A stretch of DNA of 16,993 nt from an uncultured Clostridia bacterium (GCA_934132805.1 CAKPAB010000027.1:1-16993), one strand, 5' to 3'; positions 1-7,332 are shown, counted from the stretch's first letter. The notes: generated by a model not told the origin, from the letters alone. Numbers and translations are program-made.

Positions 1-173
1 TACATATATACAGTTTTCCCGTGAGCATTCCTCAGTTTTTTATTTAAGATTTTCTATTTTTTACTCCAATCAAACGGACGAAATCTCAAATATATGCAAT
101 TACCCAATGGGAAGTGGGTGCCACACAAACAGTAATTTTATTGGCTGTGAATAGTAACAGTAAAAAATATAAG
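1..173. other. Unassigned sequence at the window's left edge
   Basis: No gene is recognised. One rightward frame is open from the window edge (base 2) to TAG at 149-151 (49 codons) but its product matches nothing I know. Short complementary pieces (GTGG/CCAC around 117-124) suggest possible RNA structure, too weak to name. It could be the 3' end of a gene or RNA that starts outside. Confidence 0.3.
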
Positions 174-216
174 ATATAAAAAAATCTGAAAAAACCTTTG
201 ACATTTTTTCAGATTT
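174..216 (-). terminator. Rho-independent terminator of the GH57 gene
   Basis: Arms 182-194 and 204-216 are perfectly complementary (13 bp, AAATCTG plus an A run against a T run plus CAGATTT) around a 9-nt loop. Read leftward, the stem starts 4 nt after the branching-enzyme stop codon and is followed by a T run (complement of 176-184). Confidence 0.85.
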
Positions 217-220
217 ATTC

Positions 221-1807
221 TTATTGATAAAGTTTGTAATCGATATCAGGAAAAACACAATCTTTTTTAGAAATATCTTTTAAGAAAACTTCATCAATTT
301 CATCATTTTTAATTTGATAGTACAATTTAGTAAAACGACCAATATGGTCTTTAATACGTTTTTTTGCATAATCAACCATAGTACCATTAGTAATGATAAA
401 CAGCCAATCACTACTTTGAGCAAGTAATAATTCTCTAGCGCATTGATTTAAAGCTTTTTTCTTTAAGCCTTTTGCATTTGGATATAAATTAGCCAATTCG
501 CACATTCTATCACCAGCAACATGTAAATGCTTATGAGCATAATCATTTGTAGGGTTAAGCCATACTTCACTATAACCATTAGCACCCCAACTAGAACGGC
601 AAGGTGAAGCTACTTGAATTTCTGGATATTTATCAATATACTCAGATGGTGTAATTAATTTGAAGTTGCAGTCATCATAATAAATTTTCTTAAACAAAAT
701 ATATAGCCAATAAGGACCTTCATACCACCAGTGCCCATAAAGTTCAGCATCATAAGGACATAAAATTATAGGAGGTTTGTCCATATATGGAGCTAAATCT
801 GCAATTTGTTTTGTTCTACAATCTAAAAAGTGCCCAGCTTGTTTTTCGGCTGAATCATGTGCCCATTGAACATCATAATAATCTTTGAATTCAGTTTTTC
901 CAGTAATTCTATAATATTTTATACCAGTATGAACTCTAACACCATTGTGAGCAATATATGGCTTGATATAGTCGTAGTCGGCTTCATAACCAATATCACG
1001 ATAGAACTCTCTATAGTTAAAATCGCCAGGATAACCATTTATAGAACTCCATACTTGTCTTGATGATTCTATGTCACGACCAAAGGCAACAACACCTTCT
1101 GGTGAAACAATTGGGGCAAAAGTTCCATAAACAGGGGTTGGGTCTGCATATAAAATTCCATGTGATTCTGTAATAACATATTCAATTCCAAATTCCCTTA
1201 AATATTTATCAGCTTCTGGAACATATCCACATTCGGGAAGCCAGATACCACGAGGCTGTTTGCCAAAATATCTTTTATAAGTTTGAACACCAACAGCAAT
1301 TTGAGCTTTAATGGTTTTTTCATTTACATATAAGATAGGAAAGTAACCATGTGTTGCACCACATGTTATTATTTCCAAAACACCGATGTCTTGAAAGTGT
1401 TTAAATTGACTGATTAAATCACAATTAAAAATATCTTTAAAAAGGTGTAAATCATTAGAATATCTATCTAAGTAATAATGTGATAATTTATTCAATCTTT
1501 CATTACCGGCTGTTCTAATGACCTCTTTTTTAGAAAGTTCAATTAATTTTTTTAAATATTTTATATATTTCCTTTGTAATAATTTATTGTCTAACATAGA
1601 AAGAAGTGGAGGCGTCATAGACATTGTGATTCTAAAATCTACCCCTTCGTCAACTAATTTTTGAAAATTTGTAAGTAGTGGTATATATGTTTCTGAAATT
1701 GCTTCATATAGCCAAGATTCTTCTAGATAATCATCACTTTCAGGGTGATGGATAAATGGAAGATGTGCGTGTAATACAAAACTTACATATCCTTTTTTCT
1801 CTTGCAT
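221..1807 (-). CDS. GH57 1,4-alpha-glucan branching enzyme (DUF1957 family)
   Basis: A 528-residue cytoplasmic enzyme expected to create alpha-1,6 branches in glycogen-type alpha-glucans. GH57 hallmarks are visible: HAHLPF at 13-18 near the N-terminus, GIWLPECGY at 187-195 with the probable nucleophile Glu192, and CPYDAELYGHWWYEGP at 350-365 with the probable acid/base Asp353. The conserved aromatic segment SSWGANGYSEVW (405-416) follows. The C-terminal ~100 residues (SSDWLFIITNGTM, then KDHIGRF) match the DUF1957 helical region of GH57 branching enzymes, and the length is usual for the family. A GGGAG site lies ~9 nt before the ATG. It is the second gene of a leftward pair, 25 bp after the DUF4912 gene, and ends at a strong terminator. 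An alpha-amylase or 4-alpha-glucanotransferase is the alternative within GH57, but the motifs and the C-terminal domain favour branching. No other glycogen gene is in the window. Confidence 0.93.
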   Translation of the reverse strand: MQEKKGYVSFVLHAHLPFIHHPESDDYLEESWLYEAISETYIPLLTNFQKLVDEGVDFRITMSMTPPLLSMLDNKLLQRKYIKYLKKLIELSKKEVIRTAGNERLNKLSHYYLDRYSNDLHLFKDIFNCDLISQFKHFQDIGVLEIITCGATHGYFPILYVNEKTIKAQIAVGVQTYKRYFGKQPRGIWLPECGYVPEADKYLREFGIEYVITESHGILYADPTPVYGTFAPIVSPEGVVAFGRDIESSRQVWSSINGYPGDFNYREFYRDIGYEADYDYIKPYIAHNGVRVHTGIKYYRITGKTEFKDYYDVQWAHDSAEKQAGHFLDCRTKQIADLAPYMDKPPIILCPYDAELYGHWWYEGPYWLYILFKKIYYDDCNFKLITPSEYIDKYPEIQVASPCRSSWGANGYSEVWLNPTNDYAHKHLHVAGDRMCELANLYPNAKGLKKKALNQCARELLLAQSSDWLFIITNGTMVDYAKKRIKDHIGRFTKLYYQIKNDEIDEVFLKDISKKDCVFPDIDYKLYQ

Positions 1808-1832
1808 TATAATTCTCCCTTCGATTTTGCTC

Positions 1833-2660
1833 TTAAAATTTAGAAGATGGATTTGTTAAATCTTCTAAATTTTCTTCGTTTTTGTAAAGTTCTTGATATA
1901 AGTCGTATATTTCGTAAATTTTTCCCATATTTCTCATAAAAGATAGGGAAGTTAATGGTTTTGCAGTTTCAACATTAGTTTTAATATTCCTAAAATAGAC
2001 CATTTTTTGAGATTTGTCAAATAAAATATGGTCATTAGGAGATTCTATTTCATTTGAAGAAGTTATATATATATAATCTGTTTGTATTTTTTCATTTATT
2101 TGAAAAGGACGTCTACCAAGTTCAATTCTATAATCTGATTTGCTGTCATTTACGTGTAAATACCAACTATTTGCAAAATCGTTTATTTCAACTTCAAAAC
2201 TATAGTTTAATGTATCATTATGGATGATTAAGACAGGCTTTGTTGTTTCAAAAAAGTTTTCTCCATAATCTTTTTTGAATTTTTCAATATCATCATCTGA
2301 AATTTCCCAATAAACAAATAGTGTTTTTGGAGTTTGAGCTAAAACCTTTACTACTGTTTTATTATATTTTTGAGGAAGGTCATAATATTCTATTGGTAAA
2401 ACTTTTTGCTCAGTTGTTTTTCTTTTAGTTGTTGTAGTGGTTGACTTTTTTGTAGTCTTTTTTGTACTAGATGTTTTTCTAGTTGTAGTTTGTTTAGATG
2501 TTGCAGTTTTTCTTGTTGTAGCTTTTTTTGCTGTAGTTGTTTTTTTAGATATATCTTTTTTGGTTGTAGATGTAGTTTTTTTAGTTGTTGCTGTTTTTGA
2601 AGATTTTTTAGTGCTTGTTGGTTTTTTATTTTCAATTTCTTCTTTTGATATTCTTGGCAT
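1833..2660 (-). CDS. DUF4912 protein with Lys/Thr-rich N-terminal tail
   Basis: 275 residues. Residues ~11-86 are low-complexity Lys/Thr/Ser/Arg sequence (units such as KKTTTAKKATTRKT), resembling histone-H1-like tails. Residues ~93-200 form a DUF4912 domain, recognised from VKVLAQTPKTLFVYWEIS (104-121) and the later SWYLHV (165-170). A mixed-charge helix closes the protein. There is no signal peptide or membrane segment. DUF4912 has no proven biochemistry that I know of; its placement just upstream of a GH57 branching enzyme, same strand and 25 bp apart, suggests a role in alpha-glucan metabolism or binding, which is inference. The tail could bind nucleic acid or another polyanion. An AGGAGG site sits 6 nt before the ATG. 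The repetitive coding DNA of the tail could change length by slippage. Confidence 0.85.
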   Translation of the reverse strand: MPRISKEEIENKKPTSTKKSSKTATTKKTTSTTKKDISKKTTTAKKATTRKTATSKQTTTRKTSSTKKTTKKSTTTTTKRKTTEQKVLPIEYYDLPQKYNKTVVKVLAQTPKTLFVYWEISDDDIEKFKKDYGENFFETTKPVLIIHNDTLNYSFEVEINDFANSWYLHVNDSKSDYRIELGRRPFQINEKIQTDYIYITSSNEIESPNDHILFDKSQKMVYFRNIKTNVETAKPLTSLSFMRNMGKIYEIYDLYQELYKNEENLEDLTNPSSKF

Positions 2661-2700
2661 TTTTTTCCTCCTATGTAATCTCTTTTTTTCTTCTATATAT

Positions 2701-2727
2701 ACTATAATAAAATTAAAATAAATTCAA
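2701..2727 (-). promoter_or_regulatory. Weak candidate promoter for the DUF4912-GH57 pair
   Basis: Read leftward: TTGAAT (complement of 2722-2727) and TATAGT (complement of 2701-2706) with only a 15-nt spacer. The AT-rich divergent region allows other choices, for example TTGAAT at 2733-2738 with TAATTT at 2710-2715 and a 17-nt spacer. Confidence 0.35.
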
Positions 2728-2765
2728 GTAAAATTCAAAAAAAAATAAAATTTAACAAAAAATGC

Positions 2766-2794
2766 TTGCAATTATTGAAAAAGGCTGATATAAT
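2766..2794 (+). promoter_or_regulatory. Sigma-A promoter of rpsB-tsf
   Basis: TTGCAA at 2766-2771, a 17-nt spacer, and TATAAT at 2789-2794 preceded by TGA (extended -10). Transcription should begin near 2801, giving a leader of ~100 nt. Confidence 0.85.
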
Positions 2795-2811
2795 GGTATG
2801 CGTAATAAACA

Positions 2812-2873
2812 CATAAAGCAAGTTTAAAGGGAAGTGCCAAGCAATTGGTCCTATTTGAATGATGAACTTTATG
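2812..2873 (+). promoter_or_regulatory. Structured 5' leader of rpsB (possible autoregulatory element)
   Basis: CATAAAG (2812-2818) can pair with CTTTATG (2867-2873), enclosing the hairpin CCAA-GCAA-TTGG (2837-2848) with a GNRA-type tetraloop and a GG/CC lower stem (2830-2831 with 2850-2851). This nested fold lies between the promoter and the ribosome binding site. Ribosomal protein operons often carry autoregulatory leaders; that S2 binds this one is inference. Confidence 0.45.
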
Positions 2874-2903
2874 GAAGTAAAAAACAAAAGGGAGGAATTT
2901 AAA

Positions 2904-3671
2904 ATGGCAGTAGTTGCAATGAAACAATTACTTGAAGCAGGTGTTCACTTTGGACATCAAACAAGAAGATGGGATCCTAAAATGGCTGAATATATATTCC
3001 AAGCTAGAAATGGTATCCATATAATCGATTTACAAAAAACATCTAAAAAAATCGATGAAGCATATGCTTTCTTAAAAGAACAAGCAGAAGAAGGAAAAAC
3101 AGTTCTATTTGTAGGAACTAAAAAACAAGCACAAGAATGTGTTAAAGAAGCTGCAGAAAAATCTGGAATGTACTATGTTGACCAAAGATGGTTAGGAGGA
3201 ATGTTAACAAACTTCGATACTATTAGAACAAGAGTACAAAGATTAAAAGACTTAGAAAAAATGCAAGAAGATGGTACATTTGAAGTATTACCTAAAAAAG
3301 AAGTAATTTTATTAAAGAAAGAAATGGAAAAACTAGAAAGAAACTTAGGTGGAATTAAAGATATGGAAAAAATTCCTGGAGTTATATTCTTAGTAGATCC
3401 TAAAAAAGAACATATAGCTATATTAGAAGCTAAAAAATTAGGAATTCCAGTAATAGGTTTAGTAGATACAAACTGCAATCCAGAAGAAGTTGACTATGCT
3501 ATACCAGGAAATGATGATGCTATAAGAGCTGTTAAACTAATAACAGATGTAATGGCTAATGCAATCATTGAAGGTAAACAAGGAGAAAGCTTTGAAGAAG
3601 TTGCAGAAGAAGCAGTAGCTTCAGAAGAATCAGCTTCAATGGAAGAAGTAGTAGCTGAAAGCGAAGAATAA
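2904..3671 (+). CDS. rpsB: 30S ribosomal protein S2
   Basis: 255 residues, part of the 30S subunit and needed for late docking of S1. The opening [22 protein letters not shown] and the segments [27 protein letters not shown] and [12 protein letters not shown] are diagnostic of bacterial S2. The start is ATG 2904, preceded by GGGAGGA at 2890-2896. The reading frame is open back to an ATG at 2859, but those 15 codons have no ribosome site and do not resemble S2. The C-terminal ~25 residues are strongly acidic (Glu/Ala/Val/Ser), as often seen in clostridial S2. It is the first gene of the rpsB-tsf operon, separated from tsf by an unusual 180-bp spacer. Confidence 0.98.
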   Translation: MAVVAMKQLLEAGVHFGHQTRRWDPKMAEYIFQARNGIHIIDLQKTSKKIDEAYAFLKEQAEEGKTVLFVGTKKQAQECVKEAAEKSGMYYVDQRWLGGMLTNFDTIRTRVQRLKDLEKMQEDGTFEVLPKKEVILLKKEMEKLERNLGGIKDMEKIPGVIFLVDPKKEHIAILEAKKLGIPVIGLVDTNCNPEEVDYAIPGNDDAIRAVKLITDVMANAIIEGKQGESFEEVAEEAVASEESASMEEVVAESEE

Positions 3672-3707
3672 TGTTTATTGTATTATTATATAAATCAATT
3701 TAAATTA

Positions 3708-3797
3708 ATATTTAGAAAATATTAATAGAAAGAGCGAGCTACGCTCGTTCGAAAAATCGGACGAGAATAAGCTTGCTTTTTCATATTTAGAAAATAT
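3708..3797. repeat. 60-bp palindromic element flanked by 15-nt direct repeats
   Basis: Identical 15-mers ATATTTAGAAAATAT lie at 3708-3722 and 3783-3797 and flank a 60-bp palindrome. In it, 3728-3740 pairs with 3770-3782 (13 bp, two G-U), and after a small internal loop 3744-3751 pairs with 3758-3765 (8 bp, loop AAAAAT). A competing hairpin, GAGCG/CGCTC (3732-3736 with 3742-3746), is mutually exclusive with these. The layout fits a small palindromic insertion with target duplication, but each 15-mer is itself nearly palindromic and may be part of one extended fold. The element separates rpsB from tsf. Confidence 0.7.
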
Positions 3798-3806
3798 AGT
3801 TAAATA

Positions 3807-3829
3807 TTTTGATAAATACATTATCAAAA
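3807..3829 (+). promoter_or_regulatory. Hairpin just upstream of the tsf ribosome binding site
   Basis: TTTTGATA (3807-3814) and TATCAAAA (3822-3829) form an 8-bp stem with a 7-nt loop, ending 8 nt before AAGGAGG (3838-3844). It could affect tsf translation or 5'-end stability; being AT-only in its closing pairs, it is weak. Confidence 0.35.
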
Positions 3830-3851
3830 ATAAATATAAGGAGGAAAAAAG

Positions 3852-4730
3852 ATGGTTACAGCAAGTTTAGTAAAAGAATTAAGAGAAAAAACAGGTGCAG
3901 GAATGATGGACTGCAAAAAAGTTTTAACAGAAACTGATGGAGATATGGAAAAAGCAATGGAACTTTTAAGAGAAAGAGGAATTGCAAAAGCAGCTAAAAA
4001 ATCAGGAAGAGTTGCAGCAGAAGGATTAGTTGAAGCATACATCTCAGAAGATGGAAAAATTGGAGCAGTTGTAGAAGTAAACTCAGAAACAGACTTTGTT
4101 GCTAAAAATGAAGAATTTAAAACATTTGTTATGAATGTAGCAAAACAAATAGTTGATACAAACCCTGCAAATGTTGAAGCATTATTAGCATCACCTGCTG
4201 AATTTGAAGAAGGAAAAACAGTTCAAGAATCATTAGTTGAAAAAATAGCAACAATAGGTGAAAACTTATCAATTAGAAGATTTGCAAGATTTGAATCAGA
4301 AGGATTAGTTGCAAAATATATTCATGGTGATGGAAAAATTGCTGTTTTAGTAAATATGGCTAAAGGTACAGAAGATGTTGCAAAAGATATTTGTATGCAA
4401 ATTGCAGCAGCTAGACCTGAATTTGTAAAAAGAGAAGAAGTACCTGCTGAAAGAGTAGAAAAAGAAATGGAAATTTTGAAAATTCAAACTATGAATGAAG
4501 GTAAACCAGAAGCAATAGCAGAAAAAATAGTTCAAGGTAGAATTGGAAAATTCTATGAAGAAATATGTTTAGTAGATCAAGCATTTGTAAAAGAACCAAG
4601 CAAAAAAGTTTCACAAGTATTAAGTGAAAAAGATGCAGAAGTTGTTGCATTTGCTAGATTTGAAAAAGGTGAAGGTATAGAGAAAAAAGAAGAAAACTTC
4701 GCTGAAGAGGTTATGAGCCAATTAAAATAA
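3852..4730 (+). CDS. tsf: Translation elongation factor Ts
   Basis: 292 residues. EF-Ts is the guanine nucleotide exchange factor that recycles EF-Tu-GDP. The N-terminal UBA-like domain is clear (SLVKELREKTGAGMMDCKKVL, then DMEKAMELLRERG, within the first ~45 residues), followed by the EF-Tu contact motif TDFVAKNEEF at 80-89. The C-terminal part has the second core subdomain (RFARFESEGLVAKYIH) and the typical LVDQAFVK segment. The length matches the family (~290). A strong AAGGAGG at 3838-3844 sets the start at ATG 3852. It is the second gene of the operon after rpsB, and transcription probably ends at the two tandem hairpins that follow. Confidence 0.98.
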   Translation: MVTASLVKELREKTGAGMMDCKKVLTETDGDMEKAMELLRERGIAKAAKKSGRVAAEGLVEAYISEDGKIGAVVEVNSETDFVAKNEEFKTFVMNVAKQIVDTNPANVEALLASPAEFEEGKTVQESLVEKIATIGENLSIRRFARFESEGLVAKYIHGDGKIAVLVNMAKGTEDVAKDICMQIAAARPEFVKREEVPAERVEKEMEILKIQTMNEGKPEAIAEKIVQGRIGKFYEEICLVDQAFVKEPSKKVSQVLSEKDAEVVAFARFEKGEGIEKKEENFAEEVMSQLK

Positions 4731-4741
4731 TTAATAAATAG

Positions 4742-4790
4742 AAAACCTTTTGGGATAATTATTGAGGAATTATCTTTAAAAGGTTTTTTT
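4742..4790 (+). terminator. Rho-independent terminator of rpsB-tsf
   Basis: AAAACCTTTT (4742-4751) pairs with AAAAGGTTTT (4778-4787), and GGGATAATT (4752-4760) with AATTATCTT (4768-4776), leaving one bulged T. The T run continues to 4790. It begins 11 nt after the tsf stop. Confidence 0.9.
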
Positions 4791-4792
4791 GT

Positions 4793-4850
4793 TACAATTA
4801 ATAGTCTGTACTATAAGCTAAATTGTAGACTATTAATTGTATTTTTTTTT
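4793..4850 (+). terminator. Second, tandem terminator-like hairpin after tsf
   Basis: Perfect 15-bp arms at 4793-4807 and 4827-4841 (containing AATTAATAGTCT and its complement), a 19-nt loop, then nine T (4842-4850). It is rightward only, since no T run follows on the opposite strand. It also insulates the rnjA promoter 33 bp further on. Confidence 0.75.
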
Positions 4851-4882
4851 CATATTTAAAAATGAGTATACATAATTTATAT

Positions 4883-4911
4883 TTGACAATTTCAGGAAAA
4901 TATAGTATAAT
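4883..4911 (+). promoter_or_regulatory. Consensus sigma-A promoter of rnjA
   Basis: TTGACA at 4883-4888, a 17-nt spacer and TATAAT at 4906-4911: a perfect match in both boxes. Expected transcription start is near 4918, over 330 nt before the RNase J start codon. Confidence 0.88.
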
Positions 4912-4917
4912 ATCCAA

Positions 4918-5250
4918 GATGTTGCCAAGAGGGCACAAGAATGAGATTTTATAAAACCAAAAAGTTTAAAGAAGAGAAAAAGAGAACGGATAAAAAATGA
5001 AACAAAAGAAAAAATAAAAAACGTGAACAAAAAGTAATTTTAATATATGCTGAATAAAAATTACAATATCAAAAATATAGGAAAATTATTAAAATCTTAT
5101 ATTTAATATATTTTGTTCTTAAAAATGAAATAAATAATAGCTTTAAACAAAATAATGGATTTATTAAAATTGAATATAGAAAGAAAATAATGGGAAATCT
5201 TATATAAAAATATAAGAAGACTAAAAAAAATAAGGAAAGAGAGGAAAATT
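4918..5250 (+). promoter_or_regulatory. Long A-rich 5' leader of rnjA
   Basis: The 520-bp stretch between tsf and rnjA holds two terminators, the promoter and this leader. It is very A-rich. Visible structure: TGCC/GGCA (4923-4926 with 4932-4935) at the extreme 5' end, and TCTTATAT/ATATAAGA (5198-5205 with 5210-5217) shortly before the ribosome binding site GAGAGG (5239-5244). I recognise no riboswitch or T-box. Confidence 0.5.
4941..5000 (+). CDS. Candidate 19-residue basic leader peptide
   Basis: ATG 4941 opens a 19-codon frame (MRFYKTKKFKEEKKRTDKK) ending at TGA 4998-5000. AGAGGG at 4928-4933 lies 7 nt upstream, a plausible ribosome binding site. It is the first possible start codon of the rnjA transcript, ~24 nt from the predicted 5' end. 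Nine of 19 residues are Lys. In such A-rich sequence short Lys-rich frames arise easily, so this is a candidate only. Confidence 0.22.
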   Translation: MRFYKTKKFKEEKKRTDKK

Positions 5251-7242
5251 ATGGCAGAAGAAAAAGAAGAGAAGAAAATAGAAAGAAAGCCAAGAGTACC
5301 TAGAAGAAATACAAATAAAAGGGTACAAAATAAAAAAGAAACATCAGAAAATAAAGAACAAATAACAAAAACAGAAAAAACAAATACAAAAAGAGAAGGA
5401 AAAGCAGTTAGAGATACAAAAAATGCTAGAGAAACAAAGACGACAAGAACAACAAGAGCACCAAGAAGAACAACAAGAAAAACAGCAAATAACGAAAAAA
5501 CAGTAGAATCAAAAGAACTTATTATAAGAGGCGAAAATGCAATAGCAGAAAGAAAAACAAAAAGAAATGAAATGATATTTAAAAAGCCAAAATTAAAAAT
5601 CATTCCATTAGGAGGACTACACGAAGTAGGAAAAAATATTACAGTATTTGAATATGATGATGAAATAATAGTAGTTGATTGTGGCTTATCATTCCCAGAA
5701 GACGACATGTTAGGAGTAGACTTAGTTATACCAGATATCACATATCTACAAAGAAATGTTGAGAAAATAAAAGGATTAATAATAACACATGGACATGAAG
5801 ACCATATAGGAAGTGTACCATATTTATTAAAACAAATAAATATTCCAGTATATGCACCAAAATTAGCAATGGGACTAATAAAAAACAAATTAGAAGAACA
5901 TAGAATATTAAGAAGTTCAACATTAATAGAAGTAACACAAGGACAAAAAATCAAATTTGGAAAATATTTTGAAGTTGAAATTATAAGAAGTACACATAGT
6001 GTACCAGATTCAGTAATGCTAGCAATAAAAACACCAGTAGGGACAATATTACATACAGGTGATTTTAAAGTAGATTATACGCCAATAGATGGAAAAATAA
6101 TGGACCTTGGAAGAATTGCAGAACTTGGAAATGAAGGAATTTTAGCATTAATGTCAGATAGTACAAATGCTGAAAGAAAAGGATTTACAATGTCTGAAAG
6201 TTCAATAGGGCCAGTATTTGATGAACTATTTGATGGATGTACAAAAAGAATTGTTGTTGCAACATTTGCATCAAATGTACACAGAGTTCAACAAATAGTA
6301 AGTTCAGCAGTAAAATACCATAGGAAAATTGCAATATGTGGTAGAAGCATGATAAACATGATTACAACTGCAAAGGAATTAGGGTATATTGATTGCCCAG
6401 ACGATATATTCATTGATATAGACACAATGTCAACATATAATGATGAACAATTAGTAATTATAACAACAGGAAGTCAAGGAGAAACAATGTCTGCATTAAC
6501 AAGAATGGCAGCTGGTGACCATAGAAAAGTTAAAATTACACCAAATGACTTAGTTATAATTTCTGCAAATCCAATACCAGGAAACGAAAAATCAGTTTCA
6601 AAGGTAATTGATGATTTAATGCAGATAGGTGCAGAAGTTGTATATAGTGCATTAGCAGATGTTCACGTTTCAGGACATGCTTGTCAAGAAGAACAAAAAT
6701 TAATATTTGCACTTACAAAACCAAAATTCTTTATACCAGTTCATGGTGAATATAGACAATTAAGAGCACATGCAGAAACTGCCCAGATGATGGGAATTCC
6801 AGCTAAAAATATTGTTATGATGGAAAATGGTAGAGTTGTTGAATTGGATGAGAATGAAATTAAGTTTAATGGAATGGTACCAAATGGTAGAGTTTTAGTT
6901 GATGGACTAGGTGTTGGTGATGTTGGAAATATTGTTTTAAGGGATAGACAACACTTATCACAAGATGGTTTAATTGTTATTGTTTTAACTATGGATTCTT
7001 CAACTGGTGAAGTTGTTGCAGGACCTGATGTTATTTCTAGAGGTTTTGTATATGTTAGAGAGTCAGAAAACTTAATGGATGATGTTAAAAATGTGGTTAG
7101 ACATGAAATTAGAAAATGTGAGGAAAAGGGCATTAGAGATTGGGCTACTATTAAATCAACTGTTAGAGAAAATTTAAGAGATTATATTTTTTCTAAAACA
7201 AAAAGAAACCCAATGATAATACCAATTATAATGGAAGTGTAA
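5251..7242 (+). CDS. rnj: Ribonuclease J with a basic N-terminal extension
   Basis: 663 residues. RNase J is a metallo-beta-lactamase/beta-CASP nuclease with 5'-to-3' exonuclease and endonuclease activity, central to mRNA decay and rRNA maturation in Bacillota. The core starts at ~115 (LKIIPLGGLHEVGKN, 115-129). Metal ligands are in THGHEDHIG (179-187). The TGDFKVD segment (269-275), SDSTNAERKG (302-311), TGSQGE (406-411), HVSGHA (472-477) and PVHGEYRQLRAH (496-507) complete the active site and beta-CASP domain. The C-terminal domain follows (to GFVYVRE and MIIPIIMEV). Typical RNase J is ~555 residues; the excess is the first ~108, rich in Lys, Arg, Thr and Glu (e.g. RTTRAPRRTTRK), probably disordered and polyanion-binding. 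GAGAGG at 5239-5244 fixes ATG 5251. J1 and J2 cannot be told apart here. It has its own promoter and long leader. Confidence 0.95.
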   Translation: MAEEKEEKKIERKPRVPRRNTNKRVQNKKETSENKEQITKTEKTNTKREGKAVRDTKNARETKTTRTTRAPRRTTRKTANNEKTVESKELIIRGENAIAERKTKRNEMIFKKPKLKIIPLGGLHEVGKNITVFEYDDEIIVVDCGLSFPEDDMLGVDLVIPDITYLQRNVEKIKGLIITHGHEDHIGSVPYLLKQINIPVYAPKLAMGLIKNKLEEHRILRSSTLIEVTQGQKIKFGKYFEVEIIRSTHSVPDSVMLAIKTPVGTILHTGDFKVDYTPIDGKIMDLGRIAELGNEGILALMSDSTNAERKGFTMSESSIGPVFDELFDGCTKRIVVATFASNVHRVQQIVSSAVKYHRKIAICGRSMINMITTAKELGYIDCPDDIFIDIDTMSTYNDEQLVIITTGSQGETMSALTRMAAGDHRKVKITPNDLVIISANPIPGNEKSVSKVIDDLMQIGAEVVYSALADVHVSGHACQEEQKLIFALTKPKFFIPVHGEYRQLRAHAETAQMMGIPAKNIVMMENGRVVELDENEIKFNGMVPNGRVLVDGLGVGDVGNIVLRDRQHLSQDGLIVIVLTMDSSTGEVVAGPDVISRGFVYVRESENLMDDVKNVVRHEIRKCEEKGIRDWATIKSTVRENLRDYIFSKTKRNPMIIPIIMEV

Positions 7243-7245
7243 TTA

Positions 7246-7288
7246 AATGCTGAAATACTAATATTTTGTATTTGTATTTCAGCATTGT
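7246..7288 (+). terminator. Hairpin after rnjA, probable weak terminator
   Basis: AATGCTGAAATAC (7246-7258) pairs with GTATTTCAGCATT (7274-7286), 13 bp with a 15-nt loop, starting 3 nt after the stop. The downstream tail GTTATTAAG is poor in T, so termination may be partial, or the stem may protect the 3' end. Confidence 0.6.
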
Positions 7289-7332
7289 TATTAAGTGTGA
7301 ATAATTAGGTATAGTAGAGAAGAGTTTGTAGC

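Noticed and set aside
95..160. Possible riboswitch or 6S-like RNA fragment at the left edge
   Set aside because: A few short resemblances only; no complete conserved core or consistent fold could be drawn.
2437..2721. Rightward frame encoding a Val/Phe-rich, apparently hydrophobic 94-residue product
   Set aside because: It is the complement of the repetitive Lys/Thr codons of the DUF4912 tail; the hydrophobicity is an artefact of that repeat.
2859..2903. Upstream ATG extending S2 by 15 residues
   Set aside because: No ribosome binding site precedes it, it falls within the leader fold, and S2 proteins start at the [13 protein letters not shown] position, which has a strong GGGAGGA.
5103..5954. 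Leftward open frame of 283 codons opposite rnjA
   Set aside because: It lies opposite the RNase J coding sequence and its leader, gives a Phe/Ser/Leu-rich product typical of the complement of A-rich coding DNA, and has no ribosome site or family resemblance.
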